Shown here one piece after another: positions 19,660-31,916 of a DNA stretch of 64,000 bases (the first letter of the stretch is position 1; each line of letters starts with the position of its first letter). This stretch comes from Tuctoria greenei (lineage: Eukaryota > Streptophyta > Magnoliopsida > Poales > Poaceae), in contig JAYESD010000004.1 of the NCBI GenBank assembly GCA_036927565.1, forward strand, positions 162,103,697-162,167,696. The letters run 5' to 3'. The position numbers were made by a program, and so were the translations under genes. The notes beneath the pieces were generated by a model. The model was not told the origin of the DNA. It saw only the letters and a program-made list of their open reading frames with translations, and made no database searches.

Positions 19660-21168
19660 CTTCTTTTGAACCCAAAGATATATCACACGCGTTCACTAAT
19701 GAATCTTGGATTATTGCCATGCAAGAAGAGTTAGAAAATTTTGAAAGAAATAATGATTGGAAACTTGGGTGTTTAAAAATAAACAAAGTGAGGATGGGGT
19801 TGTGGTTAGGAATAAGGCTAGGTTGGTTGCTCAAGGTTTCACTCAAGTTGAAGGTCTAAATTTTGATGAAACTTTTGCTCATGTTGCTAGATTAGAAGCT
19901 ATAAGAATTTTGTTAGCTTTTGCTGCATCTAAAGGTTTTAAGCTTTATAAAATGGATGTTAAAAGTGCTTTTCTTAATGGATACATAGATGAGGAGTTTT
20001 ATATCAAACAACCACCGGGTTTTGAAAATCCAGAATTTCCTAATCATGTTTACAAACTGTCCAAAGCCTTGTAGGTCTCCAACGAGCCCCTAGAGCATGG
20101 TATGATAGGTTAAAAACATTCTTACATGAAAAGGGGTTTACTGTGGGCAAGGTTGATAAAACTCTTTTTGTGCATAAGCGTGGCAATGGCTCATTATTTG
20201 TTCAAGTGTATGTGGATGATATTATCTTTTGTTGTGCTTCTCATGATCTTGTGTCCAAGTTTTCAGCTATGATGAGTTCAGAATTTGAGATGAGTATGAT
20301 GTATAACTCATGTACCTTTTGGGGCTGCAAATCAAGCAAACCAAGGAGGGTACCTTTGTGCATCAAACAAAGTATACAAAAGATGTCCTAAGGCGCTTCA
20401 ACATGGACAAAAGCAAGCCTCTTCAGACACCAATGGGAACAACGACAATACATGAACTTGATAAAGATGGTGCACCCGTGGATCAAAAAGAATATAGAAG
20501 CATGATCGGATCACTTTTGTACCTCACGGCATCAAGACCAGACAAACAAATCAGCGTATGTCTTTGTGCACTTTTTCAAGTCTCTCCACGTGCTTCACAT
20601 CATCAAGCCATCAAAAGGATTCTCAGGTACTTACATGGAACTAAGGAATTTGACATTTTTCTTCCTTCTTCCTCAACTGTTACTTTGAAAGCTTTTTCCG
20701 ATGCTGATTTTGGAGGTTGTAGGATTGATAGGAAAAGTACTTCCGGTGCTTGTAATTTTATTGGTATTCACTAGTTGCTTGGTCCTCTAAAAAACAAAAC
20801 ACAGTTGCACAATCCAAAGCCGAATCTGAATATGTAGCTACTGCTAGTTCTTGCTCACAAATTTTTTGGATTGTTCAAACACTTAAGGACTATGGGGTTG
20901 ATCTAGATAGTGTTCCGCTGTTTTGTGATAGCAGTAGTGCCATTTGCATTGCTAAAAACCCCGTGAAACATTCTAAAACTAAGCATATTGACATTATGAA
21001 TCACTTTCTCCGGGATAACGTTGAAAAAGGAAACATTATGCTTCACCATGTAGATACCGAACAACAATTGCCTGAATTTTTTACAAAACCTTCGGATTTC
21101 GCTCGTTTATATTTTATTCGTAGAGAACAACAATTGGGTTATGCATCCTCATGGCTAAAATTGAGGGG
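19660..21168 (+). pseudogene. SireA reverse transcriptase and RNase H, degenerate
   Basis: RT motifs are ARLVAQGFTQVEGLNFDETFA near 19815, KMDVKSAFLNGYIDEEFYIKQPPGFE near 19950 and YVDD at 20209-20220, the intact catalytic box. RNase H motifs are YRSMIGSLLYLTASRPD near 20495, FSDADFGGCRIDRKSTSG near 20695 and KHSKTKHIDI near 20966. A one-base loss near 20073 breaks KALYGL. Further frameshifts lie near 20310 and 20774, and the frame ends near 21168 in a purine-rich run. Beside SireB this copy keeps the third RNase H segment that SireB has lost. Confidence 0.9.
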
Positions 21169-22123
21169 GGGGGGTTTCAAACTTGAGAAGTCTATGTGTG
21201 AATCTGAAATTAAAATAATATGAGAATAGTATTTCATACATATATGACTTTGTGATTTCTTTTACATGCTGAAAGTTCTTACTACATTACTCGTGTTATA
21301 CATTTTGTAGTTTTTGCCATGTCTAGTAATTGGAATAATTACTTACACTAAATCTGGTCATGGTCGAACTTTCTTGCTGTTTTGAACTTGTTGCATGATC
21401 ACAGGTGCTTTTAATCATAAAGAATTAATAAAGTAATCAACCCACATGTTGAGTTTTTATGAACAAATATAAATTGAGAAAATATCAAGATAATATGCAT
21501 GCATTGCACTTCTTCTTTTGAGATGGCTTATCATTGCACTTAGATATGAACTTGGAAGAAGTTGTGTATGACTAAAATCATATCCTTAAGCTTCTGATTG
21601 TCAAATGACATATGCTTGACTTGCTTGGTTAGAATAAGGCAGATGCGGCATATAATCTCTTGCAAATGTCATATGTTAAAAGTTTGTGCTTTAAATAATA
21701 AAATGCAGCAACGAGTGTCATGCTTTTAGGTTTTGAAATAGTTAAGTTTGTGAGATCATGACTTGTTTAAATTGAAAATTACATCTGATCTCTATCATGG
21801 CTTACACTACTTTATGTATCTCATTGATGTGATAGTGTAAGTTACTTGATAGTATGACCTGGATGAGCTTTGTCTATATGTATATGTTATAATATGCTCA
21901 TAACAATTAAAATTTCTCTTTTGAACCTTGCTGAATATATTGTCAAAGGGGGAGAGATAATAGACAATAAGTGAATTTTTAAAGATAAGTATGCAAGGGG
22001 GAGAATTTGATTACACATTGCACATATTCAAAAATTGTTTTGGCATGATTCTTCTCAGTGGGAGAATTTTCTTTTCTTCTCATTTTATTTATGTTTTACA
22101 AAGGGGGAGAAATTGTTTTCAAA
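21169..22123 (+). other. SireA 3' region with repeated polypurine-like motifs
   Basis: There is no gene here and no env-like frame. The segment carries AAAGGGGGAGAGA near 21945, CAAGGGGGAGAA near 21994 and AAAGGGGGAGAAA near 22100. Repeated polypurine-like motifs upstream of the 3' LTR are a known Sirevirus hallmark. The stretch is AT-rich and otherwise featureless. Confidence 0.75.
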
Positions 22124-22128
22124 ACTTT
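22124..22128. repeat. Target site duplication of SireB, left (ACTTT)
   Basis: ACTTT directly precedes LTR-b and recurs at 31847-31851 directly after LTR-c. Confidence 0.92.
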
Positions 22129-23734
22129 TGTAAGACCTATGTGTGCTGAATACATTGGCTTGTAGTGAATACACTTGCTTTGACGATAAAAGTTTTGAAT
22201 ATCACCAAAACATCTTTTTATTAAGATCTGACTAGTTTTGGTTGGCTCCGGTGAGTTTTTTCTTTAGCCCCGGCACTAGGTTCTACTAGCTTTTATTAGC
22301 TCCGGCTCAAGGTCCGGGTTGCTCTGGCATGGTTCGGAATTTGACCGCAATGCTTCTGTTTTTCATTTGCAATGTTTTGTACTTACTTTACATCTCGGAA
22401 AGATTGCTTAGTATTCATTTGCTGAGTCTTTGGTGCGTTTTTGGTTGATATGGATGATATCGTGTTACTGTGGTTTTGCAACATGATTATGTGAGGTTCT
22501 AGCGTAAGGTGTTGTGTTCGGAACTAACTTCAGTCAAGTCGAGGACTTGGGCTCGTATGGATTGGTTGTTTATTCATGTGCAGGTGTTGCTTGAGTTCAA
22601 GACATGGCTGGCGATGGGATCCATTGGACTAGTCTCAGGGAGGAGATGAGGTTCCAACAACAAAATTCGGGAGGAATTGTGGTTGAGCTGATCTGGAGGT
22701 TGCGCAGCATGATTGAATCAAGAACAATGCATGTGAAGGTATAGTGGATGTCATTGGAAGATGTTTGCACATGTGCAAGGAGTGCATGGACGTGGCTACA
22801 TGGTTCCGAGACGTGATGAAGAGATGTGGACGTAAAGAATTGGTCGGAAAGGTCCAACCGACTAGGTTATAGACTCAGGTTGCGGCTGAGTCGGGTTTGA
22901 CTCAAATATGGAAAGATTTGAGTTGGTTATGATGGGATTTCGTGTGGGTCACGAATTTGAGTTGTTTAGGAATGTGGGATACGTTCCTAAAGTGTTTGGA
23001 TGTCTTAAGATTGCTTCTATCTGCGTATAGAAGAATCCTAAGAAGTTACGGAAAGTTACGATTCGTGAACAGAGTAGGATTAGGTTCCTCATCTGAGTTG
23101 AGTTGGCTTTCGAGTTGGTTATATAAGCAAGAGAGCACAGAGCTCGTGGTGCACGACTTTTGGGCTGTTCCTATTGTGTTCTATTGAATAAAATTCGTAG
23201 TTTGAAGGAACTTTTGTGCCTTGTTCGTCCGACTTGTTCCAGACAAGTTTTACTCGTCGAGTTTCTGGACAGCACTACCTTTCGTTGGTGGTTTTATCAT
23301 AACTCAAGTTTTAAAGATCCAATTGACGTGATTGTTTTTGGATTGTCTTTACAACTGGATTATCTATCATCTGTCAAAATTTCACGGTCATTGTATTTGT
23401 AGTCTATGATCTACACTAGTTTCTTTGCAGCGTTCCGGAACTGTTTTTTTTCTTGGGTAGGGCAGATTGACCTTTTTTTGATCTTTCGATCATAACTTGA
23501 GATTTTCTTGACGGATTTGAGTGATTCTTTTTGTGTTGTCTTCGTGACATGATTCTCTCTGATATCTATCACTTTTGTCACGGTGAAACACGTTTAGATT
23601 AGTCTCACACACGATTTCTTTAACAGATCGTTTTTCTGCCGAAGGGGTTGGGGTTTAATTGTTTCCGCTGCGTAAAATTTTTAAATCTACCATCACCCCC
23701 TTTGGTAGTTTTTCACGTGCTCTTCGATCCTATA
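22129..23734 (+). mobile_element. SireB 5' LTR (LTR-b)
   Basis: It begins TGTAAGACCTATGTGTGC and ends GATCCTATA, so the usual terminal CA has become TA. The TATA box is at 23120-23126. Confidence 0.93.
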
Positions 23735-23736
23735 AT

Positions 23737-23749
23737 TGGTATCAGAGCC
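23737..23749 (+). promoter_or_regulatory. Primer binding site of SireB
   Basis: TGGTATCAGAGCC follows the LTR by two bases and is complementary to initiator tRNA-Met. Confidence 0.92.
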
Positions 23750-23796
23750 ACGATGCTCTAATCTTTGTGATTTGCGCGTGTTTTTGACTAATCATC

Positions 23797-25911
23797 ATGG
23801 AGAAGTACTCTGCCAAACCTTGTGTGTTCGCTGGTATTGATTTTTAGGTTTGGAAGGCACGCATGGAGGCTTTCATCCAGGCACAAGGCTTTGCAATATG
23901 GGAGAAGGTATTCAAGCCTTACGATGTGCCATCAAACGATCAAGTTACATCTACAAATCTGAGAGATGTCGACAACAACAACAAGGCTCGGAACTTGATC
24001 ATGCAAGGATTAACACAAAGCGACTTCGACCGTGTTGCACACCTCCGATCTGCATACGATGTGTGGAAAGCACTTTGTGACTACCATGAAGAATCCAACA
24101 CAATCAAAGAGGTAATACAAGACATGTTCAAGAAAGAATACATGCGCTTCGAGATGCAACCCGGTGAGTCTATTGATGACCTTTTTGCTCGCTTTAGTAA
24201 GATTCTCAGCAACTTGCGTAGTGTCAATGTTAATTTTTCAGATGCTGAAAATGCTAGGCAATTGCTAAGTGCATTAGATATGTCAATTTGGGAGATGAAA
24301 GTCACATCTATTCGTGAATCTACTGTCATGAGTTCACTTACTTTAGATGTGCTATATTCCAAGTTAAAAACTCATGAAATTGACATAATCTCACGTAAGA
24401 ACCCCAACAAGTCTATTGCTTTTGTTTCTCAACATGACACGCCTAGTTCCGGTCAAACATCATCTTGTGGTACACTTGCTTTGCTATCCTCTCTAACCCT
24501 TGAACAGATTGAGGAGTTTTCAGAGGAGGAGCTAGCGCTCATCTCTACCCGGTTCTCAAAAGCATTGCAAAATGTGAGAACTAGAAGGAGAGGAAGCTCC
24601 GGACCTCAATGATGCTTTGAATGTGGTAAGACAGGACATTTTCGTTCAGATTGCCCTAACCTTTCAGGTCCTACTTCCCGGGATGAAAAGAAAACAAGAA
24701 CGAAGCACTCCTCTGCAAAAGATACAAAGAAAAAGAAGGGTTTTACAGGACGTCAATTGGTGAGCAGTTTTATCTCAGCACTCCAGGAACTTGGCTCAAG
24801 CGACGTGGACATTGGAAGTGATGAAGATGAAGATGATTTTGCAAACTTGTGCTTCATGGCGGGCAAGTCAAGATCAAGTATGGAGGAGGCAGAACACAAC
24901 AGCGACAATGAAGAGGTATGTCCTACTTGCGAAGAAATGTGTGATGCTATTTCTCATGCCACTATTATTGTTAAGAAAAAGGACAAAAAGTTTAGGGACA
25001 ATGCTGTTAAAATTGGGTCACTAGAATCTGAAATTAATCGTTTGAAATCCTTGATTCCTAGTGATGATTCTTGTTCCTCATGTGACTTAATATATGAACA
25101 ATTGTCCTCCCTAAGAAGTGCACATACCTCCACACTTGATAAACTCGAACTTGAAATTGAAAAGAACAAAAAGCTTGCTGCACTTAATATTGGAAACTTA
25201 AAAGATGCTTCTTGTTCTATAATTGATTTGCATTGTTCTAGTTGTGATGATCTTGATAAGAAACTACAAGATGCTATGAATGAAATCTCTATATTGAACA
25301 ATGCTTTATGTTGTCATGAAGTTAAATACTGTTCAAATTGCAAATTAAAAGGAAAAACTTCATGTGAAAATTGCCTTCATCTGTCCAATAAACTTGATAA
25401 CATGCATAAGACATTTGATCGGTTTTGTAATGGGAATAAGAACCTAAACTTGCTGCTGAATTCATCCAAGTCTTGCAATGATAAAACTGGTTTAGGTTTT
25501 GATTCTCATGCTCATGCTATGGCACATCCACCTAAAATTGTAAAGTCATTAGGAAGTGGTTTGATTCAAACAGTTCCTAAACAAAAACAAGTGGTTTTCA
25601 AATCTGCAGGAGTATTGTCTCATTCGGTTTCAAATAAAAATGTTGTTTGCTCATCTAGACATGAAAACAAAGTTAAATTTCATTGTACCTACTGTGGTAG
25701 AGATGGTCATGTCATAGATTTTTTTCATAGACTAGCTAAACAACAGAAAAGGGAAAGAATGGTTGCTAGATCTCAAAACTTTCAAGCAAAATTTGCTGCA
25801 CATATTGAACCGAATGTACAACCTGCTGTTTTGAGTCAAAAACATTCAAAGTTTACCTCCAGACCTTCTGTTTTTGCCTCCGGAGCTACTGATTTTGTGC
25901 TACACAAGTAA
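23797..25911 (+). pseudogene. SireB gag, two stops from open
   Basis: The ATG at 23797 opens MEKYSAKPCVFAGIDF. A CAG-to-TAG change at 23845 stops it after 16 codons. The frame then runs open from 23848 to 24609 (MEAFIQAQGFAIWEKVFKPYDV, gag core, LLSALDMSIWEMKV). A CGA-to-TGA change at 24610 stops it at the first zinc knuckle (CFECGKTGHFRSDC follows). The same frame reopens for a long stretch to 25911 with an acidic linker, Cys-rich coiled coils (CSSCDLIYEQLSSL, CSNCKLKGKTSCENC) and a second knuckle, CTYCGRDGHVIDFF, whose last Cys is Phe. Both stops are C-to-T changes, typical of decay of methylated repeats. Confidence 0.9.
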
Positions 25912-26099
25912 CACCTTATAGGTCAGTAGTTAAGAATAAAAAATCTCAAACTTTGACTCATAAACCTGCTGTTTTGTCTCAGCTTTCGCGTGTTTTTCCT
26001 GCTGCACTTCGCGTGACTCAGTACTGGATTCCTAAATGCCATTTGACTAACCCTAGTATTGAGTCATTGACGTATTATTCTTCTATGTAGGTTACACGT

Positions 26100-27640
26100 T
26101 TGAGGAAGGAGAACATTTGGATTTTGGATTCAGGTTGCTCACGCCACATGACCGGTAACAAAGATTGCTTCTCCTCCCTCTCTTTTGGGTCATGTATAGA
26201 GAATGTTACTTTTGCAGATAATTCTTCAACTCCTATAATTGCTAAGGGTTCGATTAGAGTAAATGATCACTACACGTTGAAGGATGTGGCACTTGTCAAA
26301 AATTTGAAATACAACTTGCTTTCTGTTTCACAATCGCTAGATGAAAATCTGGAAATTATTTTCAATAAAAACTGCTGCAAAGTTGTAAGTTCAAACAGTG
26401 AACTTATTTTTAACATGTCTCAGTTTGGAAGAGTTTTTAAAGCTGATTTTGATATGTCTTCCTCTAAGCATAGGTGTCTAGTTGCTAATGAATCAAATGA
26501 CCTATATTTTTGGCATCGTAGACTTGGTCACGTAGGCTTTGATCACCTAATGTGTGTTAGTGCTCTTGATCGCATACGTGGGCTGCCTAAGCTTAAAAGG
26601 GACAAAGAAATTGTGTGCTCTTCTTGTAGACATGCTAAGAAGGTTGCAGATTCACATACTCCTCTCACAATGATCATGACAACTGAACTATGTAAACTTT
26701 TGCACCTTGACACCGTAGGACCTTCACGTGTTCAATCCTTCGGAGGTAAATGGTATGTTCTTGTGATTGTTGATGATTATTCTAGGTACTCTTGGGTTTA
26801 CTTTATGGCGTCTAAGAATGAAGTTTTTAGTCACCTTAGAACTTTATTTCTTAGATTATCAATTGATTACCCAGGATCTTTAAAAGCAATTAGAAGTGAC
26901 AATGGAACTGAATTTGAAAATCAATCTTTTGATAACTTTTGTGCTGAAAATAGAATAGATCATCAATTTTCTTCACCATATGTACCTCAACAAAACGGTG
27001 TTGTAGAAAGAAAGAACAGAGCCTTAGTTGAGATGGCTAGGACTATGCTTGATGAATATCAAACTCCTAGGATATTTTGGGCTGATGCGTTAGCAACCGC
27101 TTGTTATGTCTCAAATCGTGTTTTCTTGCGTGCTAAGCTAGGTAAAACACCATATGAGCTCCGGTTTGGACATAGGCCTAGTGTTACACACTTTCGGGTC
27201 TTTGGTTGCAATTGCTTGTTAAGAAACATGGTAATCTTGATAAATTTGAATCTAGATCCATTGATGGCATGTTTCTTGGTTATTCATCTCATACTAGAGG
27301 CTACCGTGTGCTTTTACTTGACACTAACAAAATTGTGGAGACCTGTGAAGTGTCTTTTGATAAAGCTAGCCCAGGTACTAGCTCAAACATTGTAGGAACA
27401 GATCCATATCCTCAGGGGGAGGGTGTTTTCAAAGATGGAGAAGAGCCGGTGATACTGCCTGGTAGTTCTGAAGTTGACACGTGTCCAGATCCGGACATTG
27501 AACAAGCTCCGGCTATCACCTATCCTGGTCCTGATCGTCCACAAGTCACAAGCTCATCAATCTACGATGAACCTAATGAAGAAGAGGCTTGTGAGACATC
27601 TGTTCCCCTACAGTTTTACAAATATCATGCCCCACAATAG
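26100..27640 (+). pseudogene. SireB protease and integrase
   Basis: A long open block encodes the protease (LDSGCSRHMTG, active site at 26124-26135), the integrase HHCC finger (YFWHRRLGHVGFDHL near 26512, CSSCRHAKK near 26620) and the integrase core. The core carries VIVDDYSRYSWVYF near 26767, IRSDNGTEFENQ near 26890 and PYVPQQNGVVERKNRALVEMA near 26980. A frameshift near 27210 moves the C-terminal part (KKHGNLDKF, GMFLGYSSHTRGYRV) to another frame, which ends at 27640 after an acidic tail. A TAG at about 26088 separates this block from gag. D, D and E of the catalytic core are all present, so decay is recent compared with SireA. Confidence 0.92.
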
Positions 27641-27699
27641 ATAATTTGAAGCTTGCACGAACGAGTCACACGATCCAGGATTTGCGATCCAAACTCTTA

Positions 27700-29212
27700 T
27701 GCTCATTCTGCTTTTGTTGCTTCTTTTGAACCCAAAGATATATCACACGCACTCACTAATGAATCTTGGATTATTGCCATGCAAGAAGTGTTAGAAAATT
27801 TTGAATGAAATAATGTTTGGAAACTTGTACCTCCACCTCAAGGACACACTTTATTTGGAACTAAATGGGTATTTAAAAATAAACAAAGTGAGGATGGGGT
27901 TGTGGTTAGGAATAAGGCTAGGTTGGTTGCTCAAGGTTTCACTCAAGTTGAAGGTCTAGATTTTGATGAAACTTTTGCTCCTGTTGCTAGATTAGAAGCC
28001 ATAAAAATTTTGTTAGCTTTTGCTGCATCTATTGGTTTTAATCTATATCAAATGGATGTTAAAAGTGCTTTTCTTAATGGCTACATAGATTAGGAAGTTT
28101 ATGTGAAACAACCACCGGGTTTTGAAAATCCATATTTTCCTAATCATGTTTACAAACTGTCCAAAGCCTTGTACGGTCTCAAACAAGCCCTAGAGCATGG
28201 TATGATAGGTTAAAAACATTCTTACTTGAAAAAGGGTTTTCCATGGGCAAGGTTGATAAAACTCTTTTTGTGCTTAAACATGGCAATGACTCATTATTCG
28301 TTCAAGTGTATGTGGATGATATTATCTTTGGTTGTGCTTCTCATGATCTTGTGTCCAAGTTTTCAGCAATGATGAGTTCTGAATTTGAAATGAGTATGAT
28401 GGGTGAACTCACTTACTTTTTGGGGCTGCAAATCAAGCAAACAAAGGAGGGTACCTTTGTGCATCAAACTAGATATACAAAAGATCTCCTAAGGTGCTTC
28501 AACATGGACAAAAGTCAGCCTCTTCGGACACCAATGGGAATAGTAACAACACTTGGACTTGATGAAGATGGTGAACCCGTGGATCAAAAAGAATATAGAA
28601 GCATGATCGGATCACTTTTGTACCTCACGACATCAAGACCAGACATACAATTCAGCATATGTCTTTGTGCACGGTTTCAAGCCTCCCCACGTGCTTCACA
28701 TCATCAAGCCATCAAAAGGATTCTCTGGTACTTACATGGAACTCAAGAATTTGGAATTTTTCTTCCTTCTTCCTCAACCATTACTTTTAAAGCTTTTTCC
28801 GTTGCTGATTTTGGAGGTTGTAGGATTGATAGGAAAAGTACTTCCGGTGCTTGTCATTTTCTTGGTAAGTCTCTTGTTGCTTGGTCCTCTAAAAAACAAA
28901 ATTCACTTGCACAATCCACAGCCGAATCTGAATATGTAGCTGCCGCTAGTGCTTGCTCACAAATTCTTTGGATTGTTCAAACACTTAAGGACTATGGGGT
29001 TGATCTAGATAGTGTTCCACTATTCTGTGAACTAAGCACGTTGACATTAGGTATCACTTTCTCCGAGATAATGTTGAAAAAGGAAACATTGTGCTTCACC
29101 ATGTAGATACCGAACAACAATTGGCTGACATTTTTACAAAACCTTTGGATTTCACTCGTTTTTGTTACATTCGTAGTGAAATAGGTGTTATGCATCCTCA
29201 TGGCTTAAATTG
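27700..29212 (+). pseudogene. SireB reverse transcriptase and RNase H, degenerate
   Basis: RT blocks are WKLVPPPQGHTLFGTKWVFKNK near 27820, ARLVAQGFTQVEGLDFDETFAPVARLEA near 27917, MDVKSAFLNGYID near 28052 (followed by a stop at 28091) and YVDD at 28309-28320. A one-base loss near 28186 breaks KQAPRAWYD. RNase H blocks are YRSMIGSLLYL near 28597, GGCRIDRKSTSGACHFLGKSLVAWSSKKQ near 28815 and AESEYVAAASACSQ near 28925. About 60 bp are missing at 29025-29035 relative to SireA, which removes the DSSSAICIAKNP segment with an acidic active-site residue. The end reads MHPHGLN then a stop, followed by a purine run. Confidence 0.9.
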
Positions 29213-30240
29213 AGGGGGAGTTTTGAAACTTGGGAAGTCTATGTAGGAAATTAAAATAATATGAGCATAGTATTTCATACATATATGACTTTGTGATTCC
29301 TTTTACATGGTGAAAGTTGTTACTACATTACTCGTGCTATACATTTTGTAGTTTTTGCCCTGTCTAGTAATTGGAATAATTACTTACACTAAAACTGGTC
29401 ATGGTCGAACTTTCTTGCTGTTTTGAACTTGTTACATGCTCACAAGTGCTTTTTATCATTAAGAATTAATCAAGTAATCAACTCACATGTTGAGTTCTTA
29501 TTAACAAATATAAATTGAGAAAAGATCAAGAGAATATGCATGCATCGCACTTCTTATTTTGAGATGGCTTATCATTGCACTTAGATATGAACTTGGAAGG
29601 AGTGTGTATGACTAAAACCATGTCCTTAAGCTTCTGATTGTCAAATGACATAGGCTTGGCTTGGTTGGTTAGAATAAGGTAGATGCGCATATAATCTCTT
29701 GCAAATATCATATGATCTAAATTTATGCTTTGAAAAATAGTAAAATGCAGCGACTAGTGTCATGATTTCAGGTTTTGAAATAGTTAAGTTTGTGAGATCA
29801 TGACTTGCTTAAATTGAAAAATACATTTGATCTCTATCATGGCTTACACTACTTTATGTATTTCATTGATGTCATAATGTAAGGTACTTGATAGTATGAC
29901 TTGGATGAGATTTGTTTATATGTATGTTATAATATGCTCATAACAACTAAAGGGGGAGAGATAATTTGTTTTTATGCTCATGACTTGCTGAATACATTGT
30001 CAAAGGGGGAGAGATAAGCATGAAGAGAAAGAGAATATGTGCATAAGGAGAGATAATAAAGGGGGAGAGATAATATGAGAGTAAATTTTTGGAAGAGATA
30101 ATATGGGATAATTTTTGGATTTTCTACTCATTTTACTTTTGATTTACAAAGGGGGAGAAATTGCCTTCAAAACTTTTATGTGAATAAGCCAATGTTCGGA
30201 TTTTAAATGGTGTTGCCAATGCATTCATCAAGGCGGAGAT
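29213..30240 (+). other. SireB 3' region with five polypurine-like motifs
   Basis: No gene is visible. AAAGGGGGAGAGA-type motifs lie near 29949, 30002, 30058 and 30148. The tract directly before LTR-c (30230-30240) reads AAGGCGGAGAT, a G-to-C variant of the AAGGGGGAGAT seen before LTR-d. The first part is homologous to 21169-22123. Confidence 0.8.
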
Positions 30241-31846
30241 TGTAAGACCTATGTGTGCTGAATACATTGGCTTGTAGTGAATACACTTGCTTTGATGATA
30301 AAAGTTTAGAATATCATCAAAACATCTTTTTATTAAGATCCAACTAGTTTTGGTTAGCTCCGGTGAGTTTTGTCTTTAGCCCCGGTGCTAGGTTCTACTA
30401 GCTTTTGTTAGCTCCGGCTTAAGGTTTGGGTTGCTCTGGCAAGGTTCGGAATTTGACCGCAATGCTTCTGTTTTTCATTTGCAATGTTTCGTACTTGCTT
30501 TACATCTCGAAAAGATTGCTTAGTATTCATTTTCTAAGTCTTTGGTGCGTTTTTGGTTGATATGGATGATATTGTGTTACTGTGGTTTTGCAACATGCTT
30601 ATATGAGGTTCTCACGTAGGGTGTTGTGTTCGGAACTAACTTGAGTCAAGTCGAGGACTTGGGCTCGTATGGATTGGTTGTTTATTCATGTGTAGGTGTT
30701 GCTTGACTTCAAGACATGGCTGGTGACGGGATCCATTGGACTAGTATCAGGGAGGAGATGAGGTTCCAACAACCAAATTCAGGAGGAATTGTGGTTGATC
30801 TGATCAGGAGGTTGAGCAGCATGATTGAATCAAGAACAATGCATGTGAAGGTATCGTGGACGTCATTGGAAGATGTTTGCACGTGTGCAAGGAGTGCATG
30901 GACGTGGCTACATGGTTCCGAGACGTGATGAAGAGATGTGGACGTAAAGAGTTGGTCGGAAAAGTCCAACCGACTAGGTTATGAACTCAGGCTGCGGCTA
31001 AGTCGGGTTTGACTCAAATATGGAAAGATTTTAGTTGGTTATGATAGTATTTCGTGTGGGTCACAAATTTGAGTTGTTTAGGAATGTGGGATACGTTCTT
31101 AAGGTGTTTGGAACTCTTAAGATTGCTTCTATCTGTGTATAGAAGAATCCTAAGCAGTTATGGAAAGTTACGATTCGTGAACAGAGTAGGATTAGGTTCC
31201 TGATCTGAGTTGAGTTGGCTTTCGAGCTGGTTATATAAGCAAGGGAGCCCAGAGCTCATGGTGCACGACTTTGGAGCTGTTCCTCTTGTGTTATATTGAA
31301 TAAAATTCGTAGTTTGAAGGAACTTTTGTGCCTTGTTCATCCGACTTGTTCCAGACAAGTTTTACTCGTCGAGTTTCTAGACAGCACTACCTTTCGTTGG
31401 TGGTTTTATCATAACTCGAGTTTTACAGATCCAATTGACGTGATTCTTTTTGCGTTGTCTTCACAACTTGATTATCTATCATCTGTAAAAATTTCACGTT
31501 CATTGGATTTGTGGTCTACGATATACACGACTTTCTTTGCAGCGTTCCAGAACTGTTTTTTTTTTCGGATAGGGCAGATTGACCTTTGTTTGATCTTTCG
31601 ATCATAACTTGAGATTTTCTCGACGGATTTGAGTGATTCTTGTTGTGTTGTCTTCGTGAATTGATTCTCTCTGATATCTATTACTTTTTTCATGGTGAAA
31701 CACGTTTAGATTAGTCTCACACATGATTTCTTTAACAGATCGTTTTTCTGCCGAAGGGGTTAGGGTTTAATTGTTTCCGCTGCGTAATATTTTTAAATCT
31801 ACCATTCACCCCCCTAGTATCTTTTCATGTGCTCTTTGATCCTACA
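30241..31846 (+). mobile_element. SireB 3' LTR (LTR-c)
   Basis: It begins TGTAAGACCTATGTGTGC and ends GATCCTACA, followed by the ACTTT duplication. It has the same length and the same 19-base insertion as LTR-b. The TATA box is at 31232-31239. Confidence 0.93.
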
Positions 31847-31916
31847 ACTTTTAATGTGAATAAGCCAATTTTCGGATCTTAAGTGGTGTTTCCAATGCAT
31901 TCATCAAGGGGGAGAT
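31847..31916 (+). other. Last internal bases of SireA with its polypurine tract
   Basis: These 70 bases start with the right ACTTT duplication and continue the SireA internal region. They match 30171-30240, the end of the SireB internal region. The polypurine tract AAGGGGGAGAT (31906-31916) directly precedes LTR-d. Confidence 0.9.

Larger units (their letters stand above)
22129..31846 (+). mobile_element. SireB, inner complete-length Sirevirus-type Copia element
   Basis: Two LTRs of equal length (1606 bp each, 22129-23734 and 30241-31846) enclose a 6.5-kb internal region with primer site, gag, protease, integrase, RT, RNase H and several polypurine-like motifs. Flanking ACTTT copies show insertion into the 3' end of SireA, 66 bp before LTR-d. 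The first 345 or so LTR bases differ at about 20 sites (roughly 6%), less than the SireA pair. The structure is full length but the genes carry stops and frameshifts. Confidence 0.95.
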
